Below, piece by piece: positions 44,784-50,507 of a stretch of 64,000 nucleotides of DNA. The stretch's first letter is position 1; every line of letters begins with the position of its first letter. The stretch lies in IMG/VR virus record IMGVR_UViG_3300049893_000724, positions 120,460 to 184,459 of that record. The stretch is one strand, 5' to 3'. The position numbers and the translations under genes are program-made. The notes under the pieces were generated by a model. That model had not been told where the DNA came from, ran no database searches, and saw nothing but the letters and a program-made list of their open reading frames with translations. The stretch comes from a virus.

Positions 44784-44819
44784 ATTATAGCACCCTTCTA
44801 GGCGATTGTGAAGGGTGCT
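44784..44819 (-). promoter_or_regulatory. Promoter embedded in a hairpin upstream of the helicase
   Basis: A 10-base inverted repeat (AGCACCCTTC/GAAGGGTGCT, 44789-44819) contains TTCACA (44807-44812), 17-base spacer, TATAAT (44784-44789), read leftward. The helicase start is about 35 bases beyond the predicted start site. The stem may also end the preceding transcript, though its U tract is weak. Confidence 0.7.
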
Positions 44820-44834
44820 GATGATGTATCTGTA

Positions 44835-44859
44835 ACTAGAACACTTTGAGTGGCTCAGT
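44835..44859 (-). repeat. Intergenic palindromic element, copy 9 (degenerate)
   Basis: Core CACTCAAAGTG (44842-44852) has one mismatch and three bases are missing before the -10-like end. It sits between the basic-protein gene end and the helicase hairpin and no longer lies next to a start codon. Confidence 0.72.
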
Positions 44860-45464
44860 TAATCTTTGCCGCCTTCGTCACCTGTTCCAGTGTACTTGTG
44901 CTTTAATTGACTTTCTTTCTTCTTACCAGTTGCTTTCAACACAATGTCGCGTAGAGTTCTTCTACCTGCTCTCTTGAGTTGTCTCTTTTCTGCTCTGGTG
45001 TATTCACCTTTTACAGTTTTAACTTGCTTTTGGCGTTGTGGTGCTTCTTTCTTTTTCTTAAGAAGTTGTGATGCCGCTGATGTTAATTCTTTTTCTTTAG
45101 GTTTAGCAGCAGTTGCAGATGCGCCTGTTTTCTTTGCAGCAGCTCTTGCTCTTGCTGCTGCTACTCTTTCTGCTTTTGCTGCTGCTAATTGTTTCTCTCT
45201 TGCAGACCCACGCTCTTGTTCTGGTTGCTGAACTCTTGTTTCTGCTTTACGCTGAGTTCCAATATCTTTGCGTGGTTTGTATTCTTTGGCAGGAACAGTT
45301 TGTCCCCCACCTACTCTCTTTGTCCTGCGTCTTTCAGGAGCAGTTTTCTTACGCTCAGCTCCAACTCTTCCACCATCACCAACGCGACGGATTTGAGATG
45401 AACCCATAACACTAGCGTCATAGGCTGCTTCAGCAATCAAAACAAACTCCTGAAAGGTTTTCAT
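44859..45464 (-). CDS. Histone-like internal head protein with capsid-targeting sequence
   Basis: 201 residues, over 30% Lys/Arg with Ala-rich runs (ERVAAARARAAAKKTGASA). The N-terminus MKTFQEFVLIAEAAYDAS is nearly the T4 capsid targeting sequence (MKTYQEFIxEA) used by IPI-III and Alt. The gp21 protease cuts after (L/I)xE; IAE at residues 10-12 is a ready site, leaving a basic product. The inferred role is DNA condensation inside the head or ejection into the host. It has a CTAAATA late-like box upstream (45488-45494). Confidence 0.82.
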   Translation of the reverse strand: MKTFQEFVLIAEAAYDASVMGSSQIRRVGDGGRVGAERKKTAPERRRTKRVGGGQTVPAKEYKPRKDIGTQRKAETRVQQPEQERGSAREKQLAAAKAERVAAARARAAAKKTGASATAAKPKEKELTSAASQLLKKKKEAPQRQKQVKTVKGEYTRAEKRQLKRAGRRTLRDIVLKATGKKKESQLKHKYTGTGDEGGKD

Positions 45465-45487
45465 CAGTATCTAAACACTCTTTTTAG

Positions 45488-45494
45488 TATTTAG
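45488..45494 (-). promoter_or_regulatory. Late-like promoter box for the histone-like gene
   Basis: CTAAATA on the minus strand, 24 bases before the ATG at 45464. It overlaps the end of the upstream gene. Confidence 0.5.
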
Positions 45495-45691
45495 AACTCC
45501 TCCTCCTTTGCTTTATACGAACCCTTGAACACACGTCCCTCAGCATACAGTTGGCGGACACGTTCGCGGCGAGTAGCAATCAACAAATCGTATTGAGATT
45601 GTTGTTCCTTCGTGAACACAAAGTCTTGTTTCCGCCACGCATCTTTCAGTTCATTGATGTGAGGCAGCACATTAGCAATAGTTTCAGTCAT
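45491..45691 (-). CDS. 66-residue helical protein
   Basis: MTETIANVLPHINELKDAWR, then KEQQSQYDLLIATRRERVRQ. The ATG 4 bases after the upstream stop is chosen; the frame extends upstream without support. Helical throughout. I remember relatives in cyanophages; no function known. Confidence 0.78.
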   Translation of the reverse strand: MTETIANVLPHINELKDAWRKQDFVFTKEQQSQYDLLIATRRERVRQLYAEGRVFKGSYKAKEEEF

Positions 45692-45695
45692 TGAA

Positions 45696-45833
45696 TCAAA
45701 AATCAAAGTTGGAGTTAAGGAAAGCGTTGAAAGATTTGTCGTTATCCTCTTCCTCAAAGAGGGGTTCATTCATTTCCTCAACAAAGTCAAAGGAAGAAAA
45801 CTCTTCAATTTGCAGATCGTCGAAGCAGTCCAT
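45696..45833 (-). CDS. 45-residue acidic Phe-rich protein
   Basis: MDCFDDLQIEEFSSFDFVEE, then EPLFEEEDNDKSFNAFLNSN. Very acidic with Phe, a possible DNA mimic or binding peptide. The start follows repeat copy 10 by about 19 bases; the longer in-frame start would be inside the repeat. Confidence 0.7.
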   Translation of the reverse strand: MDCFDDLQIEEFSSFDFVEEMNEPLFEEEDNDKSFNAFLNSNFDF

Positions 45834-45851
45834 AATTTGTTTGTTGCTTAC

Positions 45852-45879
45852 ACTATTGAAACACTTTAAGTGGCTCAGT
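45852..45879 (-). repeat. Intergenic palindromic element, copy 10
   Basis: Core at 45862-45872, -10-like end TCAATAGT followed by GTAAGCAACAAAC before the ATG at 45833. Confidence 0.85.
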
Positions 45880-45884
45880 TTCAA

Positions 45885-46076
45885 TCAACGGGACAGAATT
45901 GCTTTCATATTAGCACGCTTCGCTGCCTGTTGTGCTCTTGCTTCAGCACCTAACTCCTGGTGAACGTGCTTAATATGTGCAGTCTTTTGTGTTGCTTGGC
46001 GCTTAGCAACTTGTTGACTGTAGTAGTTTGGCTCCATATGTGGAGATTGTTCCATAAATTGCTGAAACGTCTTCAT
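45885..46076 (-). CDS. 63-residue basic protein with capsid-targeting-like N-terminus
   Basis: MKTFQQFMEQSPHMEPNYYS matches the capsid-targeting pattern in its first ten residues. The remainder is basic and His/Gln-rich (QVAKRQATQKTAHIKHVHQE). Together with the histone-like protein and the 51-residue one it forms a set of three. A clear late box (46096-46103) lies 19 bases upstream. Confidence 0.76.
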   Translation of the reverse strand: MKTFQQFMEQSPHMEPNYYSQQVAKRQATQKTAHIKHVHQELGAEARAQQAAKRANMKAILSR

Positions 46077-46306
46077 TTTACCAACACTTTTTCATTATTT
46101 ATTGTTGGGACATCATTCCAATGTCTTATGACCCCCGCACAAATGAAAAGATTAGTAATGAGATAAGTGAGAAATATAAAGATCCGTATATAAGCAATGT
46201 TGTCTGCTTCTCTGTCATTTTTACCTGCTTTTTCTCCTAATGCTTTAGCAACTAATCGGAACGCAGTTTCCTTCTTCTTCGTACACCGATTCTCTGGTTT
46301 TGACAT
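46073..46306 (-). CDS. 77-residue single-span membrane protein
   Basis: A basic N-terminal half (KKKETAFRLVAKALGEKAGK) is followed by one hydrophobic span near residues 42-60 (IFIFLTYLITNLFICAGVI). The first 62 bases overlap the upstream gene in another frame, longer than is usual here; no later ATG exists. Unknown function. Confidence 0.65.
   Translation of the reverse strand: MSKPENRCTKKKETAFRLVAKALGEKAGKNDREADNIAYIRIFIFLTYLITNLFICAGVIRHWNDVPTINNEKVLVK
46096..46103 (-). promoter_or_regulatory. T4-like late promoter box
   Basis: AATAAATA on the minus strand, 19 bases before the ATG of the capsid-targeted 63-residue protein. Confidence 0.55.
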
Positions 46307-46514
46307 ACTCTAACTCACACCACTGTTCTGAATAACAAACCACAAGCAATCGGTCATTCCGATGTATTGAACACGCTTTATAGTTAGTCTTATCTTTAGG
46401 ACGCACCAATTCTTCAATTGTAATATACTCTTTATCTTTGAAATAAACCCAACCCTCAACACCTTTTCCGTTATTCCACTTCACATAGTCATTGACTTTG
46501 GGTTCGTAGGTCAT
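46245..46514 (-). CDS. 89-residue beta-rich protein
   Basis: MTYEPKVNDYVKWNNGKGVE, then GWVYFKDKEYITIEELVRPK and LLVVCYSEQWCELEYVKTRE. A small SH3-like barrel is plausible. I remember related cyanophage proteins. Four-base ATGA overlap with the upstream gene. Confidence 0.78.
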   Translation of the reverse strand: MTYEPKVNDYVKWNNGKGVEGWVYFKDKEYITIEELVRPKDKTNYKACSIHRNDRLLVVCYSEQWCELEYVKTRESVYEEEGNCVPISC

Positions 46515-46810
46515 ACAAATGCACTTTCCAGGGGTGTTTGTTTGATAGGCATTGCTGTGTAGTTTCGAGTATTCTTAAACTCCACAACTTTACCAACTTC
46601 CTTACTATTTACAGGACTATAGAACTCACACTTTTTGTAGGAATAGAATCCCCAGATGGTGCGGGTCGGTTTTCCCAAATTGTAATCAAACCTGCGGTCA
46701 CAACGCAACCAAATAGAAAACACATTACGTTTGAACTCTTCAACTTCATAGGAATAACCTTTGGGTGGTTTATGCGTAAACTGAGGAATTAAATCAACAG
46801 AGAGTTTCAT
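46511..46810 (-). CDS. 99-residue conserved small protein
   Basis: MKLSVDLIPQFTHKPPKGYS, then EEFKRNVFSIWLRCDRRFDY and TIWGFYSYKKCEFYSPVNSK. Beta-rich with conserved aromatics. The ATG at 46810 overlaps the upstream stop (TGATG); an earlier in-frame start six bases upstream is not preferred. Confidence 0.78.
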   Translation of the reverse strand: MKLSVDLIPQFTHKPPKGYSYEVEEFKRNVFSIWLRCDRRFDYNLGKPTRTIWGFYSYKKCEFYSPVNSKEVGKVVEFKNTRNYTAMPIKQTPLESAFV

Positions 46811-46947
46811 CAACAATCGTAGAACTTTTCTTGAGTGAGAAGTTTAATCATTTCCTGAAGTTGCAGGATTTCCTGTTGCTGTTCTGTAATCTTTTGTTGT
46901 AGTTCTGTAATGCGTCCTTGATACTGTTCTTTTAATTCACCAACCAT
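46810..46947 (-). CDS. 45-residue coiled-coil protein with start codon inside a palindrome
   Basis: MVGELKEQYQGRITELQQKI, then TEQQQEILQLQEMIKLLTQE, a continuous heptad coiled coil, so it probably forms a dimer. Its ATG is the centre of a 20-base perfect palindrome. It overlaps the next gene by one base. Confidence 0.75.
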   Translation of the reverse strand: MVGELKEQYQGRITELQQKITEQQQEILQLQEMIKLLTQEKFYDC

Positions 46948-46957
46948 ATGGTTGGTG
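46938..46957. promoter_or_regulatory. 20-base perfect palindrome over a start codon
   Basis: CACCAACCATATGGTTGGTG is its own reverse complement, with the ATG of the 45-residue gene at its centre. It could be an operator for a dimeric protein or, in mRNA, a stem hiding the start codon. Confidence 0.7.
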
Positions 46958-46973
46958 TGAGATACATTTTGTG

Positions 46974-47216
46974 TCACGTCGTAAAACTCTCAACAACTTC
47001 AGAATCTACATTTTCAGCAAGAGCAAATGTCACAGCATTAAGAATGTTTTCCTTCAAATCACTGTAGTATTTCTCATAGAAATTACCATCATCTTCAGCA
47101 GAAATCAAATCAAAACATTCATCATCATCCTCTGCAATGACATTCCAAACTCCACCATATTCTGATGCAGGAAAAGGAACATAGTGTTGAACGATGTAAA
47201 GAAACTTTTGTGCCAT
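46974..47216 (-). CDS. 80-residue acidic protein
   Basis: MAQKFLYIVQHYVPFPASEY, then GGVWNVIAEDDDECFDLISA, ending DSEVVESFTT. A compact acidic alpha/beta protein. Unknown function. Confidence 0.76.
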   Translation of the reverse strand: MAQKFLYIVQHYVPFPASEYGGVWNVIAEDDDECFDLISAEDDGNFYEKYYSDLKENILNAVTFALAENVDSEVVESFTT

Positions 47217-47236
47217 TGTTGTTTGTAGATTACCTC

Positions 47237-47350
47237 TTAATTGTAGTAGTTTTTGTCGCCTTCGTCAAGGTTGTTTCGGTCAGCCGCAAATATAAATGCT
47301 GCACCGATTGTGAGTAGAGAACCAAGACCCATTCCAAGTAGAAAAGTCAT
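47237..47350 (-). CDS. 37-residue membrane peptide
   Basis: MTFLLGMGLGSLLTIGAAFI is a Gly-rich span, followed by an acidic tail (RNNLDEGDKNYYN). Overlaps the upstream stop (TGATG). First of four small membrane proteins in this stretch. Confidence 0.72.
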   Translation of the reverse strand: MTFLLGMGLGSLLTIGAAFIFAADRNNLDEGDKNYYN

Positions 47351-47487
47351 CAATAAAACTCCGCAAGATAATAATCAACAGGAACTTCTAAACGTGCTGC
47401 TTCACGCTCAACTTCTTTCCAAAACTCTTCTGCTGCTTTATTCATCTCTGCTTTTTTGATGAGGTCTTGGATGCGTTTTGGAATCAT
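47350..47487 (-). CDS. 45-residue protein with DYYLxEF end
   Basis: MIPKRIQDLIKKAEMNKAAE, then EREAARLEVPVDYYLAEFY. Shares the PxDYYLxEF ending with the protein at 38835-38969. The ATG falls inside the gene at 47438-47572, in another frame. Confidence 0.76.
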   Translation of the reverse strand: MIPKRIQDLIKKAEMNKAAEEFWKEVEREAARLEVPVDYYLAEFY

Positions 47488-47572
47488 TTTCGTCTAGGTA
47501 ATCGAAGTGTTTAGAGAATAGAACTGTAAAAAACCAAGCAAATGCTGCTGAGATGATGAGAAAGTAAATCAC
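47438..47572 (-). CDS. 44-residue single-span membrane protein (GTG start)
   Basis: MIYFLIISAAFAWFFTVLFS is a clear span, followed by a charged tail KHFDYLDENDSKTHPRPHQK. The GTG overlaps the upstream stop (GTGA). The last 50 bases overlap the next gene. Confidence 0.68.
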   Translation of the reverse strand: MIYFLIISAAFAWFFTVLFSKHFDYLDENDSKTHPRPHQKSRDE

Positions 47573-47703
47573 CTTTGATTTACTATCGCCTGCTGACGAT
47601 AGTACGCTTTATAGAGTTTTTCATCACGTTGGATTAGAAATACATTCCATCCAATCATTGCAATGAAACCAAGAGCGAAAGTGATGACATACTTACGGTT
47701 CAT
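47569..47703 (-). CDS. 44-residue single-span membrane protein
   Basis: MNRKYVITFALGFIAMIGWN, one span, then a basic tail (KLYKAYYRQQAIVNQR). Type II-like topology by the basic start. ATGA and GTGA overlaps on both sides show tight coupling. Confidence 0.73.
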   Translation of the reverse strand: MNRKYVITFALGFIAMIGWNVFLIQRDEKLYKAYYRQQAIVNQR

Positions 47704-47822
47704 TTTTCAGTCTCAACAGTTGTCTTCAGAAGTTCATAATCTTGTTTTTTGTTGTAGATATTCATAACAAGATCCACAACACAATAACCAAAGGCAAATC
47801 CTGCCATAATTGAAGTAATCAT
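47700..47822 (-). CDS. 40-residue membrane peptide
   Basis: MITSIMAGFAFGYCVVDLVM forms one span, then NIYNKKQDYELLKTTVETEK. It overlaps the upstream gene by 4 bases (ATGA) and the next by 4. Unknown function. Confidence 0.72.
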   Translation of the reverse strand: MITSIMAGFAFGYCVVDLVMNIYNKKQDYELLKTTVETEK

Positions 47823-48226
47823 ACTGCTAGTGCTCCGTTAGGGATTTCAACGATTTCGGGGAGTTTCTCCTCAAAGGTATTCATATCATAGCACACCCAT
47901 TCACCACTGCGGAAGACATAGGCATACTCTTCACCTTCACGAAGATACTCACAGAGGTCAGCATCAAGGCGAGGAGGGCAATCATCACCGCGATAAGAAT
48001 AATAGTTAGGACCATAAACACCTTTCTTACCACTATCATCCCAACGCTCATCAGTCCAGGCACAGGACACATCACCACCATCAATCAGTTCTTCAGCAAG
48101 AGATTTGGTGTTGTAGTGAGTAGTCAGAATACGACCCAACCATTCGGGATAACCATCCCAGTGGTGATACACGGAAAGAATAGAACCGTCTTTGAGTTCA
48201 AGACCAATTCGTGAGCGAGTTGCCAT
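47819..48226 (-). CDS. 135-residue conserved phage protein, unknown function
   Basis: MATRSRIGLELKDGSILSVY, then HHWDGYPEWLGRILTTHYNT and GPNYYSYRGDDCPPRLDADL, ending with VCYDMNTFEEKLPEI. This is a widespread phage family with a strict HHWDGYPEWLG motif; its function is not known to me. The start follows repeat copy 11 by about 18 bases. Confidence 0.86.
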   Translation of the reverse strand: MATRSRIGLELKDGSILSVYHHWDGYPEWLGRILTTHYNTKSLAEELIDGGDVSCAWTDERWDDSGKKGVYGPNYYSYRGDDCPPRLDADLCEYLREGEEYAYVFRSGEWVCYDMNTFEEKLPEIVEIPNGALAV

Positions 48227-48243
48227 CAGAGAGTTGTGCTTAT

Positions 48244-48271
48244 ACTACAGGGACACTTTAAGTGGCTCAGT
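48244..48271 (-). repeat. Intergenic palindromic element, copy 11
   Basis: Core at 48254-48264, -10-like end CCTGTAGT, then ATAAGCACAAC before the ATG at 48226. It is the rightmost full copy. Confidence 0.86.
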
Positions 48272-48272
48272 T

Positions 48273-48746
48273 TCAGCAACTGTAGAGAAGTGCTCCAAGA
48301 CCAGCACCAAATAGCGTCCATCCATTACTGTTAGAACCATAGTTATTCCAACTACCAGAATAACCACCACGATTGTAGTTTCGTTGATAGTTACCGCCAT
48401 AGTTGTAACTATTACCAGTCAGTGCAGATGCAAGTCCAGCACCCAAAGCTGCACCAGCAACAGGATTACAAATACGCTGACGATATTGTGGTTGTTGAAT
48501 AGGAACTGCAACGGGTGATTGATAGACATTACCACCATTCGGGCGATAGTATGTACCAGTTCCGCACTGAACATTGTAGCGGTCTGTATTCACCCGACCA
48601 GAAACATAATTGCCGTAACTATCATAATATCCAGGAGTGTAATTTTCCTGATAATTTGTGCAGACTGAATAGATGTTTGTTTGTTGTGCAAATGCGGGAA
48701 TAGGAGCAGCAATTAGACCAGCAAGTAGAACTGCTTTGATGTTCAT
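48273..48746 (-). CDS. 157-residue secreted glycine-zipper protein
   Basis: The signal peptide MNIKAVLLAGLIAAPIPAFA predicts cleavage after AFA. The mature part is Asn/Tyr/Gly rich with GAALGAGLASALTG (about 103-116), a glycine zipper, and a C-terminal GWTLFGAGLGALLYSC. Three further cysteines could form disulfides. Likely acts in the host envelope. Its stop lies at repeat copy 11; it has its own promoter (48768-48796). Confidence 0.8.
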   Translation of the reverse strand: MNIKAVLLAGLIAAPIPAFAQQTNIYSVCTNYQENYTPGYYDSYGNYVSGRVNTDRYNVQCGTGTYYRPNGGNVYQSPVAVPIQQPQYRQRICNPVAGAALGAGLASALTGNSYNYGGNYQRNYNRGGYSGSWNNYGSNSNGWTLFGAGLGALLYSC

Positions 48747-48767
48747 TGGATTTGTTATTCTAAAGTG

Positions 48768-48804
48768 ATTATATATGAAAAAAGGGCACTTGTCCAGTGC
48801 CCTT
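48768..48804 (-). promoter_or_regulatory. Terminator fused with a sigma70-type promoter
   Basis: Stem AAGGGCACT/AGTGCCCTT (48782-48804) with a T tract (48778-48783) ends the upstream 54-residue gene. TGGACA (48791-48796, in the loop), 17-base spacer and TATAAT (48768-48773) form a promoter for the secreted protein. A CTGTCACA box (48804-48811) precedes the stem. Confidence 0.75.
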
Positions 48805-48815
48805 GTGACAGTTAT

Positions 48816-48980
48816 TCAATTGCCCATTTCTTTCAAACTTCGTACCAAATACTCAGTAAACTCCTCCATTTTTTCGGGCACTAATGCTTGTGGTCGTTCG
48901 GTAATAACTTTTCTAAGTGCATTCATCTCATTCCATTCATCATCAGTAAGTTTTTGATGCTTTCCAGATGAAAGTGTCAT
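48816..48980 (-). CDS. 54-residue helical protein
   Basis: MTLSSGKHQKLTDDEWNEMN, then PQALVPEKMEEFTEYLVRSL. Helical throughout. It ends 5 bases before a CTGTCACA-terminator. Unknown function. Confidence 0.76.
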   Translation of the reverse strand: MTLSSGKHQKLTDDEWNEMNALRKVITERPQALVPEKMEEFTEYLVRSLKEMGN

Positions 48981-49069
48981 AGTTTTGCTCCCGAATACTC
49001 TGATATGTTAGCATATCCACATACATTATCTAGACATTTAATAATCTCTTCGGGATTGCTTTACATTAC

Positions 49070-49297
49070 TCAATCTTCATCAAAGAATGAACCAAAACTA
49101 CCTTTGCTTCCAGGTTTACGGCTCTCCAGCATATCCATAATCTCCTCAAACTTCTTGCACTGTTCCATATCAAGCAGAAGTTTGGAAAGTTGTTGAATTA
49201 CAAGAGGTTTTTCATTCACGGATGCACTCTTGATAGCAGCACGAAGATGTGATTCTGCTTCAAGAAGATGGTCTAGTGTTTGTTTTGATAATGCCAT
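49070..49297 (-). CDS. 75-residue helical conserved protein
   Basis: MALSKQTLDHLLEAESHLRA, long helices, then KFEEIMDMLESRKPGSKGSF and FFDED. Known to me as a conserved cyanophage protein without function. TAATG overlap with the upstream gene. Confidence 0.8.
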   Translation of the reverse strand: MALSKQTLDHLLEAESHLRAAIKSASVNEKPLVIQQLSKLLLDMEQCKKFEEIMDMLESRKPGSKGSFGSFFDED

Positions 49298-49539
49298 TAT
49301 TTTGTACCAAGTAATAGATTGTGATAGCGAAGAACTTCAGGATTTTCTAAATCTTTGCAACGTGGATAGAAGATACCATCACGATAGCAGGCAGCTTCTG
49401 GGTTTGGTTTATCATATTTTACCACATAATCTGGTGGTTGTCTAAAATTACACAAATCTCCTTGCTTTGACATAAAGTTTTCTAGACAAAGACCACCAAT
49501 AAATGGTGCCAAACCTTTTAACATATAAAGAGTGTACAT
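49297..49539 (-). CDS. 80-residue small protein with Cys residues
   Basis: MYTLYMLKGLAPFIGGLCLE, then CNFRQPPDYVVKYDKPNPEA and CRDGIFYPRCKDL-type ending with four or more Cys. The ATG at 49539 overlaps the upstream stop (TGATG). The N-terminal hydrophobic helix may be a signal or anchor. Unknown function. Confidence 0.73.
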   Translation of the reverse strand: MYTLYMLKGLAPFIGGLCLENFMSKQGDLCNFRQPPDYVVKYDKPNPEAACYRDGIFYPRCKDLENPEVLRYHNLLLGTK

Positions 49540-49856
49540 CAGGGTGTCCACTCATAACCATTTGTTTGAATATCTTGCTTTACTTCTTCGTCAACTTGTC
49601 CCCAGAAGTCATTCCAAGCACCTTGACATTCTGGAGATGGGTCATTTTTATCACACTCTAGTTTGACTGGGCGATGACCACTTAATAATTCTAACACTCC
49701 AAGACATTTTTGAGATTGTTCTTTGTGATAATCGTATTCGTCCTGCACAACTTTACGAATTACGGAATAGATTTCGTGCGGTGATGCTTCTCCACACGAA
49801 AGAGCATCGTGCAACCAATTTTCAAGGTTTTCAAGAGAATACTTTTTGTAATCCAT
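49539..49856 (-). CDS. 105-residue small protein
   Basis: MDYKKYSLENLENWLHDALS, then EIYSVIRKVVQDEYDYHKEQ and PECQGAWNDFWGQVDEEV. Mostly helical; a conserved cyanophage family from memory. Start ATG 49856 is used; an in-frame TTG upstream is unlikely. Confidence 0.79.
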   Translation of the reverse strand: MDYKKYSLENLENWLHDALSCGEASPHEIYSVIRKVVQDEYDYHKEQSQKCLGVLELLSGHRPVKLECDKNDPSPECQGAWNDFWGQVDEEVKQDIQTNGYEWTP

Positions 49857-49858
49857 AA

Positions 49859-50059
49859 TCAATCTTCTCTGGGTTTAGGTTTAGAACACTCATTGCAGTA
49901 GTAGGAGAACCCCTGACGAAAGTATTTTACCACTTGATAATGCTTATCGTCAAGGGGTTTTGTTTCGCCACATTTACTACATATCCTTTCCGTATTGTTT
50001 TTTGGCTCGCTTGAGTTCTTTAAGTTCTTCTTTAATTTCTTTATATGCTGCTGCGGCAT
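49859..50059 (-). CDS. Zinc-finger frame, start uncertain (possible frameshift product)
   Basis: The C-terminal part holds CSKCGETKPLDDKHYQVVKY and CNECSKPK, a complete two-pair zinc finger. No good start lies near the finger. An ATG at 50059 without ribosome site is the best conventional choice (66 residues). Alternatively it is reached by a +1 slip from the overlapping helical gene at an A-rich run (AAAAAAC) near 50001-50008. See findings. Confidence 0.5.
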   Translation of the reverse strand: MPQQHIKKLKKNLKNSSEPKNNTERICSKCGETKPLDDKHYQVVKYFRQGFSYYCNECSKPKPRED

Positions 50060-50150
50060 CAATTTTGTTGCCCATTTCAAGAGCAATAATGATGTCCACT
50101 CTCGTACCGAAGTGAGCAAGGGCACGCTCAAACGAATCAAGTTCATACAT
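49977..50150 (-). CDS. 57-residue helical Lys-rich protein
   Basis: MYELDSFERALAHFGTRVDI, then AAAAYKEIKEELKELKRAKK. Frame and codon pattern look coding. It overlaps the upstream gene by 8 bases and the zinc-finger frame by 83. Conserved-looking; unknown function. Confidence 0.77.
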   Translation of the reverse strand: MYELDSFERALAHFGTRVDIIIALEMGNKIDAAAAYKEIKEELKELKRAKKQYGKDM

Positions 50151-50367
50151 CTGGACCACTCCAATTTTCTATATTAAGAATATCTATACGTGCATCCACA
50201 GCATCAATCGCATTCATCAATTCATACAGACAATTAGATGTTTCGATGTTCTCTTGTTCAAGTGCAACAATTCGTTCTTCAAGTTCAATCAACTTGGAAT
50301 AAACGTCGTCAGTTTCTACAATTGGTTTTTTAGATGGTGATATAAACCACCTGATAAACTTTCTCAT
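50143..50367 (-). CDS. 74-residue coiled-coil protein
   Basis: MRKFIRWFISPSKKPIVETD, basic amphipathic start (membrane or nucleic acid surface), then EERIVALEQENIETSNCLYE coiled coil. ATGA overlap with the upstream gene. Unknown function. Confidence 0.77.
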   Translation of the reverse strand: MRKFIRWFISPSKKPIVETDDVYSKLIELEERIVALEQENIETSNCLYELMNAIDAVDARIDILNIENWSGPDV

Positions 50368-50507
50368 AGTAATTGTCTCCAAAACTGTTCACCTTTTTGG
50401 AGTGCCAATACAACAGTTGTGTGCTCTCGTGCGTGTCTATCTAAATTATTTTCTTTGAAGTAGATATTAGAACGCTCAACAGCACACTTGAAGATATTAG
50501 CCCACAT
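50364..50507 (-). CDS. 47-residue small protein
   Basis: MWANIFKCAVERSNIYFKEN, helical and basic, ending QFWRQLL. It overlaps the upstream gene by 11 bases and the next by 4 (ATGA). Unknown function. Confidence 0.72.
   Translation of the reverse strand: MWANIFKCAVERSNIYFKENNLDRHAREHTTVVLALQKGEQFWRQLL

Noticed and set aside
35624-48271. The repeat read on the plus strand as ACTATAGGGACA looks like a T7 RNA polymerase promoter core.
   Set aside because: Only the last part matches, the upstream recognition half is missing, several copies change TATAGGG to TACTGGT, and no T7-type polymerase gene is visible.
35624-48271. CACTTTAAGTG as an RNA terminator hairpin.
   Set aside because: The palindrome has almost no loop and there is no U tract, so it is more likely a DNA-level site.
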